Shown one piece after another: positions 16,559 through 25,096 of a stretch of DNA of 64,000 bases (position 1 is the first letter of the stretch; every line of letters starts with the position of its first letter). This DNA is from Anaerolineales bacterium UBA2181 (GTDB lineage Bacteria > Chloroflexota > Anaerolineae > Promineifilales > UBA4811): the NCBI GenBank assembly GCA_002328075.1, contig DCVT01000028.1, forward strand, positions 1-64,000, given 5' to 3'. The notes beneath the pieces were generated by a model. It saw only the letters and a program-made list of their open reading frames with translations. It was not told the origin of the DNA and made no database searches. A program made the position numbers and the translations under genes.

Positions 16559-18694
16559 ATGAACCCGTTTCCCCAGCTCGCGCCTCTGCTCAACCCGCGC
16601 TCTGTGGCCGTGGTTGGCGCCTCGGATCGGCCCGGGAGCGCCGGCCGGCTGGTGCTGGAAAACCTGCGCCAGCTGGCCTATCCCGGATTGGCCTGCGCCG
16701 TCCACCCCCGTCACCGGGAGGTGGCCGGTTTCGCCTGTTATCCTCACCTACAGGCGCTGCCCAGTGCGGTGGACATGGTGGCGGTGTTGGTCGGCGCGGG
16801 CCAGGTGATGCCGGTGCTGCGATCCGCCGCAGAATTGGGCGTCCGCGCGGCGTGGGTGCTGGCATCCGGCTTTGCCGAAGCCGGTCCAGAGGGAGCCGCG
16901 TTGCAGCAGGAGCTGATCGATCTTTGTCGGGAATGTGGGCTGCTGCTCTGTGGGCCGAATTGCGTCGGCCTGGCCAACCTGCCCGATCGCTGCGCCACCT
17001 ACAGCGTGGCCCTCAGCCCCGCTATCCGCTCGGGCGGCGTGTCGGCCGTTGTTCAGAGCGGCGCGGTCTGTCTGGGTCTGGCCAACGCGGGTCGCTTGCC
17101 CTTCCGCTACCTCGTGTCCAGTGGGAATGAAGCGGTATTGGACAGCGCCGACTATATCTCGTACATGGCCTCCGACCCCCAGACCGAGGTGATCCTGGCG
17201 TTCCTGGAGGGCATCCGCCGTCCGGCGCAGTTTGCTGCCGCTGTCCGGTCGGCCTCCGACGCGGCCAAGCCGGTTTTGGTGGTTAAGGTCGGCCGCTCCG
17301 AGCTGGCCCGGCGCACCGTGCAGGCGCACACCGGCAGCCTGGCCGGGTCGGATGCGGTCTGCGACGCGTTTTTCCGGCGGCTCGGGGTCATTCGATTGGA
17401 CACCCTGGACGAACTGGTCGAATCCACGACCTTGTTCCTGGCCTGCCCCTTGCCGGAGGGCGAGGGCGTGGGCCTGCTTAGCCTCTCCGGCGGCCAGATC
17501 GGGTTGATCGCCGACTTGGGTCAGGAGTTAGGGGTCAGCTTTCCGCCCCTGTCGGACGGCGCCAAACAGGCGCTGGCGCAGATTCTTCCACCGTTTGCCC
17601 CCCTGGCCAATCCGTTGGATGCCTGGGGCAGCGGGGATATGGAGCGCGTCTATCCGGCCTGTCTCGAGGTAGTCTCGGCCGAGGAGCAGGTGCACCTGGT
17701 CGCGGTAAGTCGCGATACCCCGCCCGCGGTGGCGGAGCGCGAGGTGGAGCAGTCGCTGGCGGTGGCCCGGGCGGCCGTCCGCGCCCGGCAGGTGACCGGT
17801 AAGCCGGTGCTGCTGTACTCCAACCTCTCAACCGGTTTTCACCCGAAGGTGCTGGAGGCCCTGTCCAGCGGTCCCGCACCGGTTCCCTATCTGCAGGGAA
17901 GCCGAGAGACGCTGCGCGCGATCCAAGCCATGCTGGCATACGCCCGCTTCCGGCGCCGCGACCCCGTGGCGACGGCCGGTTGCCCGTCGCCGCCGGATCT
18001 GGCGGCCTGGCGTGATCGGCTCGGTCCCGGCGCGGCGCCGCTGCGGCCGGATGAGGGAGTCCGGTTGTTGGCCGCCTACGGAGTGCCGTCCTCTCCCCAG
18101 GAGCTGGCGCGCTCTGCGGAGGAGGCGGTTGAGGCTGCGGAGCGGATTGGGTATCCGGTGGCGGTCAAATTGGCGGCCGTCGAGATCCAGCACAAGACCG
18201 ACGTGGGTGGTGTCCGCCTGGGCCTACCGGACGCGTCGGCCGTCGCCGACGCGTTCCATCAGGTAATGGCCTCGGCCGGCCGCTGCTGCCCGCAGGTGGT
18301 GCCGGAGGGGGTGATGGTTCAGGCGATGGTTCGCCAGGGGGTGGAAGTCATCTTGGGCCTTCTGCGCGATCCGGAGTTTGGGCCGGTGGTGGTGTTTGGC
18401 TCAGGCGGTGTGCTGGTCGAGCTGCTGCAAGACTCGGCGGTGGGTCTTGCCCCGCTCTCGGCGGCCGACGCGCTGGCCATGGTGCGGCAGACCCGGGGCG
18501 CCCGGCTGCTGGAGGGTTTTCGCGGACGGCCGCCCTCGGATGTGGAGGCGTTGGTGGATTCCCTGGTGCGCCTCTCGCAACTGGGGGCCGACCTCGGCGA
18601 CCGGTTGGCGGCTCTGGAGGTCAACCCGTTGATCGTCCTTCCCCGGGGGCAAGGCGTGAGCGCGGTAGATCTGTTGGTCGAGGCCAGGCCGTGA
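16559..18694 (+). CDS. ADP-forming acyl-CoA synthetase (fused alpha-beta)
   Basis: A 711-residue NDP-forming acetyl/acyl-CoA synthetase that converts acyl-CoA, ADP and phosphate to acid, CoA and ATP. Domains in order: CoA-binding Rossmann (LLNPRSVAVVGASDRPGSAG), succinyl-CoA-synthetase-like domains with GPNCVGLAN, the phosphohistidine site VQAHTGSLAGSDA, and a C-terminal ATP-grasp domain (VAVKLAAVEIQHKTDVGGV). Alpha and beta parts are fused. Next to IorAB it completes the energy-conserving route from 2-oxo acids to acids. The ATG at 16559 was taken because upstream codons lie inside the VOC gene. Its stop overlaps the next gene by 4 nt. Confidence 0.92.
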   Translation: MNPFPQLAPLLNPRSVAVVGASDRPGSAGRLVLENLRQLAYPGLACAVHPRHREVAGFACYPHLQALPSAVDMVAVLVGAGQVMPVLRSAAELGVRAAWVLASGFAEAGPEGAALQQELIDLCRECGLLLCGPNCVGLANLPDRCATYSVALSPAIRSGGVSAVVQSGAVCLGLANAGRLPFRYLVSSGNEAVLDSADYISYMASDPQTEVILAFLEGIRRPAQFAAAVRSASDAAKPVLVVKVGRSELARRTVQAHTGSLAGSDAVCDAFFRRLGVIRLDTLDELVESTTLFLACPLPEGEGVGLLSLSGGQIGLIADLGQELGVSFPPLSDGAKQALAQILPPFAPLANPLDAWGSGDMERVYPACLEVVSAEEQVHLVAVSRDTPPAVAEREVEQSLAVARAAVRARQVTGKPVLLYSNLSTGFHPKVLEALSSGPAPVPYLQGSRETLRAIQAMLAYARFRRRDPVATAGCPSPPDLAAWRDRLGPGAAPLRPDEGVRLLAAYGVPSSPQELARSAEEAVEAAERIGYPVAVKLAAVEIQHKTDVGGVRLGLPDASAVADAFHQVMASAGRCCPQVVPEGVMVQAMVRQGVEVILGLLRDPEFGPVVVFGSGGVLVELLQDSAVGLAPLSAADALAMVRQTRGARLLEGFRGRPPSDVEALVDSLVRLSQLGADLGDRLAALEVNPLIVLPRGQGVSAVDLLVEARP

Positions 18695-21540
18695 GCGGGG
18701 CGGGTGCCGAGACCAGGGGTATGGCGGAAAACCGACATCCGGTGCGGTTCGTGTTGAACGGCGTGCCGGTGGAGGTGGACACAGATCCCGGACGGCCGCT
18801 CCTGGATGTGCTGCGGGATGATCTGGACCTGATCGGCACCAAAAAAGGGTGCGATTACGAAGGGCAATGCGGCGCCTGCACCGTCCTGCTGGACGGCAAG
18901 GCGGCCCGTGCCTGTCGCACACCGCTGCATGCGGTGGCGGACCGGTCGGTGACCACCATCGAGGGGGTCGCCCTGGGTGACGCGATGCACCCGCTGCAGC
19001 AGGCCTTCATCGACTGCGGCGCGGTCCAGTGCGGGTATTGCACCCCGGGCATGATCATGGCAGCTTTGGGGCTGCTGAAACAGAATCCGCTGCCTACCCG
19101 GACGGAGGTGGCCCGTGCCCTGACCGGCAACCTCTGCCGGTGCACCGGATACGTCAAGATCATCGACGCGGTGATGGCAGCGGCCGCCGCCATGCGCGGA
19201 GATGCGTCGCCAGTTCCAGGCCCTCGTCCAGAAGTGATCGGCGGCGATACCCGCCGCTGGGAAGAGCTGGACAAGGTGACCGGTCGTGTTCGGTTCGCCG
19301 GCGACCTGCGCCTGCCCGGCATGCTGTATGGCCGGCTGGTGCGCAGTCCGCACGCCCGCGCCCGCATCCTGCGCATCGATGCCAGCCAGGCGCTTCGGGT
19401 GGCTGGGGTAGAGGCAGTGATGACCGCGGCCGATATTCCGGGCGTCAAAGGGTTTACGGATGTCTGGACACCGGTGGGCGACCAGACTTCCGGCGAGCAC
19501 CCCGGCCTGGCCTACGAGCCTGTTCTGGCAGCTGGGATCGTCCGAATGGTGGGCGACCCCGTCGCCCTGGTGGTGGCGTCCAGCGAAGCGGTGGCGCGCG
19601 AGGGAGCCATCCGGGTGCGGGTAGACTACGAACCGCTGGCGCCGCTGGAGCGCGTGGATCTCGCGCTGGAGCCGGGGGCGCCACAACTGCACCAGACTGG
19701 TAATCTGTATGAAGTGGGCGAAATCCGGGTGGGTGATTGGGAGGCGGCCTCTGAACGGACCGAGGTGACGGTCGAGACCACCTACGAGTCCACACTGCGC
19801 GACCACGCGGCCATTGAGCCCGGCAGCGCCCTGGCCTACGTGGACGAGGAGGGCCGGGTGGTGGTGATGGCGCCCACCCACGAGCCCCACATGCGGCAGG
19901 GACAGATCGCCCAGATGCTGGGCCTTTCGCCGGACCAGGTCCGCGTGGTGGTGCCGCCGCTGGGCGGCAGTTTTGGCCGCCGGCATCATCACTGGCTGGC
20001 TGTAACCGCGGCTCTTCCGGCCTGGCTGCTGCGCCGGCCGGTGAGGATCACCTTCAGCCGCGAGGAGGACCTGTTGGCGGATTGGAAGCAGCATCCGTTC
20101 CGCTTTGACTACCGGCTGGGCGCTACGCGCGACGGCCGCTTGACTACGTTGTGGGCTCGCGGGATGGGAGATGCCGGCCCATACGGCGGCGCGCCCGCCA
20201 TTGCGCCGTTCGTCGCCCTCTGTGGCTCCGGGCCCTATGTGTGGCCGGCCATCGACAATCAGGTTCGGGTGGTGCACACCAACAATCCCAATGCCGGTTC
20301 CATCCGGGGCTACGGGATGCCCCAAGGGGTTTTTGCCGTCGAGTGCTCGCTGGACGAGCTCGCCGGCGCGCTGCAGATGGATCCGTGGGAGCTGCGCGCC
20401 AAGAACGCTGCCCAGCAGGTGGCGTGCACCGGCCAACCGTTTGATGATCCGTTTGGCTATCTGGCGGTGCTGGAGGCGATCCGGCCGGACTGGACCAAGG
20501 CGTTGGAGACCGTGCGGGACAAGAACCTCCGCAGCGACGCGGAAGAGCGGTGGGGGGCGGGCATTGCGTCCAACTGGTACCAGTTCGGCAAGGCGGGTGA
20601 GCTGCGGGTGAGCGCCGAGGCCGAATTGACCTCTGCCGGGCGCATCACGTTGTACTATTCGGCGATGAAGTCCGGTCAGGGTCTGGAGACGACCATGACC
20701 CAGTTGGCAGCCCACGAGATGGGTCTGCCGCGGTCTCTATTTGACCCCGTCAATGGCGATACCGCCCAGACCGTGGACAGCCACATCCACGGCGCTTGCC
20801 GCTCGACCTACTGGGTGGGTGGGGCGATTGTTCAGGCGTGTCGCGCCCTGGGCCGCGCCATGCGCGCGGTAGCGGCCGAGACGTTGAACGTTCGGGAAGA
20901 GACACTATCCCTGACCGCGGACGGCCTGGCACCCCGCTCGGCGGACGGCCGGGGGGTCACCCTGGCGCAGATCGCCGCCAGCATGGCGCAGGCCGGCCGG
21001 GCGCTCCGGTACCGGGGCACCTTTGACCTGGAGGATCGATACGACCGGGAGAACCGCCCGCGCTATCTGGGGCAGTTTTCTGTGGGAACCGCCGTGGCAA
21101 CGGTGAGCGTCCAACTGCGGACTGGAAAAGTTCGGACCCGTCAACTGGTGCTGGCGCAGGACGTGGGCCGGGTCATCAATCTGACGGACCTTACCGGCCA
21201 GTTGGAGGGAGCCGCTGTTATGGACGTAGGCGCCGCCCTGATGGAGGAGTATGTGCCGGGTCGCACCCTGGGTTTCGGCGCCTATCGCATCCCGCGCGCT
21301 CCGGACGCACCGGAGATCAAGGTCATTCCGGTTGAGGTACCCAGCCAACACGGCCCGCACGGCTGCAAGGGGGTCGGTGAGACCGGCACCGGCCACGTGC
21401 GGGCGGCGCTGATCAACGCCATCTACCATGCGATCGGCGCGCGCGTCAGGCGGATTCCGGCGTCGCCCCAACGGGTGATGGCCGCGCTGGCCGAGGCCCG
21501 CGATTCCCAACGCACTGCTATCAAGAGAGGACCATCATGA
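18691..21540 (+). CDS. xanthine dehydrogenase-family molybdenum hydroxylase, iron-sulfur and Mo subunits fused
   Basis: A 949-residue fusion. Residues about 15-175 form the small subunit with two [2Fe-2S] sites (CDYEGQCGACTVLLDGKAARAC segment; then CGYCTPGM and CRCTGY). Residues about 185-940 form the aldehyde oxidase/xanthine dehydrogenase large subunit with molybdopterin-binding motifs (GGSFGRRHHHW) and the catalytic Glu in GVGETGTGH near the C-terminus. There is no FAD-binding middle subunit in the fusion or nearby, so electrons must go to another acceptor, as in isoquinoline 1-oxidoreductase or aldehyde:ferredoxin-type partners. It probably hydroxylates an N-heterocycle or aldehyde. The GTG start overlaps the preceding stop; an internal ATG at 18721 is an alternative. 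Confidence 0.9.
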   Translation: MSGAGAETRGMAENRHPVRFVLNGVPVEVDTDPGRPLLDVLRDDLDLIGTKKGCDYEGQCGACTVLLDGKAARACRTPLHAVADRSVTTIEGVALGDAMHPLQQAFIDCGAVQCGYCTPGMIMAALGLLKQNPLPTRTEVARALTGNLCRCTGYVKIIDAVMAAAAAMRGDASPVPGPRPEVIGGDTRRWEELDKVTGRVRFAGDLRLPGMLYGRLVRSPHARARILRIDASQALRVAGVEAVMTAADIPGVKGFTDVWTPVGDQTSGEHPGLAYEPVLAAGIVRMVGDPVALVVASSEAVAREGAIRVRVDYEPLAPLERVDLALEPGAPQLHQTGNLYEVGEIRVGDWEAASERTEVTVETTYESTLRDHAAIEPGSALAYVDEEGRVVVMAPTHEPHMRQGQIAQMLGLSPDQVRVVVPPLGGSFGRRHHHWLAVTAALPAWLLRRPVRITFSREEDLLADWKQHPFRFDYRLGATRDGRLTTLWARGMGDAGPYGGAPAIAPFVALCGSGPYVWPAIDNQVRVVHTNNPNAGSIRGYGMPQGVFAVECSLDELAGALQMDPWELRAKNAAQQVACTGQPFDDPFGYLAVLEAIRPDWTKALETVRDKNLRSDAEERWGAGIASNWYQFGKAGELRVSAEAELTSAGRITLYYSAMKSGQGLETTMTQLAAHEMGLPRSLFDPVNGDTAQTVDSHIHGACRSTYWVGGAIVQACRALGRAMRAVAAETLNVREETLSLTADGLAPRSADGRGVTLAQIAASMAQAGRALRYRGTFDLEDRYDRENRPRYLGQFSVGTAVATVSVQLRTGKVRTRQLVLAQDVGRVINLTDLTGQLEGAAVMDVGAALMEEYVPGRTLGFGAYRIPRAPDAPEIKVIPVEVPSQHGPHGCKGVGETGTGHVRAALINAIYHAIGARVRRIPASPQRVMAALAEARDSQRTAIKRGPS

Positions 21541-22613
21541 CCAACAGAATCATCAACTTTACCCGCGGAATGCCTCCCTCGGACGTTTTTCCGGTCGACG
21601 AGCTCGTCGATTGCAGCCGCGCTGCGCTCCAACGCGACCCCTCGGTGCTGCTGCAGTACGGTCGCTCGCCCGGCTACCCGCCGCTCTGTGCCTGGTTGGC
21701 CCAGGAGATGGGTATCGGCGTGGACCGGGTGCTGACCGGCAACAGCTCGCTGGAGCTGTTTGCCTTTGTGACCCAACTCCTGTTGCCGCCGGGCGCCCGC
21801 GCGTTCGTCGAATCGCCCTCGTATGACCGGGCCATCGCCCTGCTGCAGCGGGCCGGCGCCCAAGTGGTGGGCATCCCGCTGGAGCCGGATGGGGTGGACC
21901 TGGCGGCGCTGGAGGCCGAGCTGCGCCGGGGGGTGCCGGCGCTGATGTACCTCATCGCCGATTTTCAGAATCCCAGCGGCGTCACCACCTCGCTGGCCAA
22001 GCGGCAGCGGCTGGCGGAGCTGGCCCGCGAGCATGGCTTCTGGCTGGTGGAGGACGCGCCCTACCGCTACCTGCGGCTGCACGGCGAGCCGGTGCCCACC
22101 CTGCTTTCGCTGGCGCCGGAGCGGGTTCTGCACCTGTCCTCCTTTTCCAAGGTCCTGGCACCAGGCTTGCGGCTGGGGTACCTGGTCGGGCCCAGCGAGA
22201 CGGTGACCCAACTGGCAGCCTGGGCGGTGGATACCTACATCGGCCCGGTGCTGCCGACTCAGGGGATGGTCTACGAGTACTGCCGGCGCGGACTGCTGAA
22301 GACCAACATCGCGCGGTTATGCGAGTTGTACCGACCGCGGCTGGAGGCAGCTTTGGCCGCAGCAGAGCGGCACCTGCCCGAAGCCAAGGGATGTCGGCCC
22401 GACGGCGGTTTTTTTGTCGGGCTGACGCTACCGGGACCGGTGCGGATGGATGAGCTGTTGCGGCGGGCGGCGCAGGTCAACCTCAAGTTGAGCGACGGGC
22501 GCGGCTTTTTCCCGTGTCCGACCGATGGGGAGAACTTTATCCGGATTCCCTTCAGCAGCGTCACCCCAGAGGAGATCGAGGACGGCGTAGCGCGGTTGTC
22601 CCTCGTGCTGTAG
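21537..22613 (+). CDS. PLP-dependent aminotransferase, class I/II
   Basis: A 358-residue fold-type I aminotransferase resembling 2-aminoadipate/aromatic aminotransferases without the GntR domain. The Schiff-base lysine is in SSFSKVLAPGLRLGY; the PLP-contacting Asn/Asp/Tyr are in ADFQNPSG and EDAPYRYLR, and the C-terminal Arg in FIRIPFSS binds the substrate carboxylate. It overlaps the previous gene by 4 nt (ATGA). It would make the 2-oxo acid consumed by IorAB. It is the last gene of the first cluster. Confidence 0.9.
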   Translation: MTNRIINFTRGMPPSDVFPVDELVDCSRAALQRDPSVLLQYGRSPGYPPLCAWLAQEMGIGVDRVLTGNSSLELFAFVTQLLLPPGARAFVESPSYDRAIALLQRAGAQVVGIPLEPDGVDLAALEAELRRGVPALMYLIADFQNPSGVTTSLAKRQRLAELAREHGFWLVEDAPYRYLRLHGEPVPTLLSLAPERVLHLSSFSKVLAPGLRLGYLVGPSETVTQLAAWAVDTYIGPVLPTQGMVYEYCRRGLLKTNIARLCELYRPRLEAALAAAERHLPEAKGCRPDGGFFVGLTLPGPVRMDELLRRAAQVNLKLSDGRGFFPCPTDGENFIRIPFSSVTPEEIEDGVARLSLVL

Positions 22614-23264
22614 CGGCTGGTAATCAGTGTCAATGATCGCCCAATCGTTGACATCATTTTCCTCGGCTGCGCGGGTTACGCATTGCTGCCGAGAACGAGG
22701 TCGCAATGCACCCAGAACCGGCACCCCAAATCAGTCTGGCAGCCAACCAGCGTGAGCGTGTCTGCTGGAAACCCGAACCAACAGACTGTTGTCTCGGACA
22801 GCTTCACCCGACTCGCAACCAGATAGCCATCCGAGGCAGCACTCACGTCTAGCGAAAGAGATTGGAAAAGACGTCGTTCCACACCTGGGCAGCCGACTTT
22901 CCTCTTCTATCAACCAGAACAACCTGCCGACCATCCTCTTGTGAACGATGGGTTGACTCGGCAGCGTTACCGACGGTTGAGCCCCCGTAAAAATCCCTCA
23001 AGACGCAAATGAGGGTGCCGACCAACGCGGCTGACGGCGCGCCCGAAGCTGGGCCGGCCCCCCGGCTGCGGCCGACGTAATTGCCGCAAATATGGGGCAA
23101 GATCGCCGCGGCAGGAAGTGACCTGACCTACCTGCAGTGCCGCCGCGAGGAGGTGGCCATGCCCGTGGCCGTCAACGGTGGGGACGGCGATGATCGCGAG
23201 GCGAATAACACCTCTGAACCTCGGTGTGCACCCGGTTTGCAGCGGCCACAACCACCGACGGCTA
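22614..23264. other. intergenic region, no supported gene
   Basis: About 650 bp separate the first operon from the ATPase gene. Short open frames here lack ribosome sites and family resemblance. A 7-bp stem (CAATGAT/ATCGTTG, 22637-22656) just after the operon could be a weak terminator but has no U-tract. I see nothing else. Confidence 0.5.
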
Positions 23265-23312
23265 TTGATAGACCGGGTCGGCGGGAGTAAAATACAGATA
23301 AAGTATCATACT
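23265..23312 (+). promoter_or_regulatory. promoter and small palindrome before the ATPase gene
   Basis: TTGATA (23265-23270) and TAAAAT (23288-23293) are spaced by 17 bp. The predicted start is next to AGTATCATACT (23302-23312), a perfect palindrome around one base that could be an operator. Confidence 0.55.
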
Positions 23313-23325
23313 TAGGATGTATATT

Positions 23326-24804
23326 ATGCCATCGAGCCGGTCGTTTTTTGGTCGTCGTGAGGAACTCAAGCTGCTGAGCACCCTGTGGGATGCTGACCAA
23401 GCCTCCCTGCTGGTACTCTTTGGCCGGCGCCGCGTCGGAAAGACCCGGCTTCTGACCCATTGGGTCAGCCAGAGCCATCACAGAGCACTGTATTGGGTAG
23501 CGGCCCCCACCACCAGCCATGAGCAGTTGCTCTCCTTTTCTCAGGCCCTGTACAACCTGGAGAACCCCAACAACCCGGCTCCGGCAACCTTTACCTATGC
23601 CACCTGGGAACAGGCTTGGGTCCAGGCTGCCGCGCTGGCCCGTGAAGATCGGCTGGCGCTCCTGGTGGATGAGTTCACCTACCTGCTCGAGTCTGATCCC
23701 GGCCTGGCCGGGGTGCTACAAAATGCCTGGGATCGCCACCTCAAGGGATCCAACCTCTTCCTCGTTCTCGCAGGCTCGCGCCTCGGCATGATGCAACGGC
23801 AGCTACTTTCCTACCAGGCTCCCCTGTACGGCCGGGCGACCGCTCAGCTTCACCTCCATCCCCTGCCGTTTGGGGTCACCAAGAGCTATTTCCCCCATTA
23901 CACGCCGGCCGAGCGGGTCGCTATCTATGCCATATTCGGCGGTATACCGGCCTACTGGGAGCGGATTGACCAGAGGATGACCGTCCCGGAGAACATCCAA
24001 CGCCAATTGCTCACGCCCAACAACCTGATGCAGGAAGAACCCCGCTTGCTGCTGCAGGATTTTGTGCGCGAGCCACACAACTATGTGGCTCTACTGCATG
24101 CCACTACCCAGGGGGCACGAACACAGAAAGAGATCTCGACCTTTACCGGACTGCCCCAAGGTCATGTATCGAAATACCTGAGCGTTCTGCAAGAGGCCGG
24201 ATACGTTGAGCGCCGGGTGCCTGTTACCGGGTCCCCAGGGTCGCGACTGGGGCGGTATCACGTCACCGATCCGTACCTGCGGTTCTATTTTCGCTTTCTG
24301 GCCGGAAGGCAAGCCCAACTCGCGTTAGGAGCGACAGAGCGAGCGTTGGACGAGATCAAGCGTCACCTGCTGGATTTCATCGGCACCCACACCTGGCAGG
24401 AGTTGTGTCGCGAGTGGGTCTTGTGGGCTGGAGATCGGGGAGAGCTTCCCTTCTCGCCGGACCAGGTAGGCAGCGCCTGGACGAGCCAGGTTCAGGTCGA
24501 TGTGGTGGGCATCAACGGCAGGGAGAAGAGCCTCTGCCTGGGCGAGTGCAAGTGGAGTCCCGCTCGAGCCGAGCGCAAGGTTCTGACGGATCTCATTGCC
24601 AAAACGGCCGAGATCGTGCCCAGGCAAGGACGATGGCAGGTCTATTACCTGGGATTCGCCCGGGGAGGATGGACGCCAGCGGCCACCGATTTCGCCCGGG
24701 AGCTCGTGCACGGGGCTGGGGATCATTGGCAGGTTGCCGGCATCCAGTTGCTGGACCTGGATCGAGTGGATGCGGATCTCGCCCGGTGGACGGGCTCAGG
24801 ATAA
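23326..24804 (+). CDS. AAA ATPase with C-terminal DUF234/nuclease-like domain
   Basis: A protein of 492 residues. The N-terminal ATPase has FFGRREELKLL, Walker A LFGRRRVGKTRLL and Walker B LALLVDEFTYL. A winged-helix segment follows (GLPQGHVSKYLSVLQEAGYVER) and then a DUF234-type C-terminus with a restriction-nuclease-like core (VDVVGINGREKSLCLGECKW, the E-C-K end of a PD-(D/E)xK motif). The second ATG (23326) fits the AGGA ribosome site better than the one at 23317. The role is unknown; such ATPases are common in archaea and Chloroflexota and are often duplicated. A frameshifted paralogue is at 55189-56641. Confidence 0.85.
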   Translation: MPSSRSFFGRREELKLLSTLWDADQASLLVLFGRRRVGKTRLLTHWVSQSHHRALYWVAAPTTSHEQLLSFSQALYNLENPNNPAPATFTYATWEQAWVQAAALAREDRLALLVDEFTYLLESDPGLAGVLQNAWDRHLKGSNLFLVLAGSRLGMMQRQLLSYQAPLYGRATAQLHLHPLPFGVTKSYFPHYTPAERVAIYAIFGGIPAYWERIDQRMTVPENIQRQLLTPNNLMQEEPRLLLQDFVREPHNYVALLHATTQGARTQKEISTFTGLPQGHVSKYLSVLQEAGYVERRVPVTGSPGSRLGRYHVTDPYLRFYFRFLAGRQAQLALGATERALDEIKRHLLDFIGTHTWQELCREWVLWAGDRGELPFSPDQVGSAWTSQVQVDVVGINGREKSLCLGECKWSPARAERKVLTDLIAKTAEIVPRQGRWQVYYLGFARGGWTPAATDFARELVHGAGDHWQVAGIQLLDLDRVDADLARWTGSG

Positions 24805-25050
24805 CTGAGACCAGGAAGTGCCAGCATGCGGTGTCATGGCCAGGCCAGAGCTACTTACGGTCGCCGATTGGGTGTTCGCAAATCCATGTATTCCGTATCC
24901 AGGGTAGCTGTCCTGCTTCCCGTGCTTGGTACCACACGTGGGAATGCGGCACCGCAACCGTTCCACAAGAAACTCAGCGGGATTGCCCACCGCGCTGACC
25001 GGAGACGAAATCGACAACGACGCGGCGGACGTCTACGAACCGCGGTTTTC

Positions 25051-25059
25051 TGGTACAAT
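25051..25059 (+). promoter_or_regulatory. extended -10 promoter of the DNA methylase
   Basis: TGGTACAAT forms an extended -10 element (TG-N-TACAAT) with no good -35. It would start transcription about 30 nt before the ATG at 25097. The 240 bp upstream to the ATPase gene hold nothing else I can recognise. Confidence 0.4.
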
Positions 25060-25096
25060 CAGAACGTGTGTTCGTCCCGTCGGATGCGACCCTGAA

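Noticed and set aside
18319..20715. Minus-strand open frame of 798 codons
   Set aside because: Antisense to the acyl-CoA synthetase and molybdenum hydroxylase; long only because high-GC coding DNA rarely has stops in that frame.
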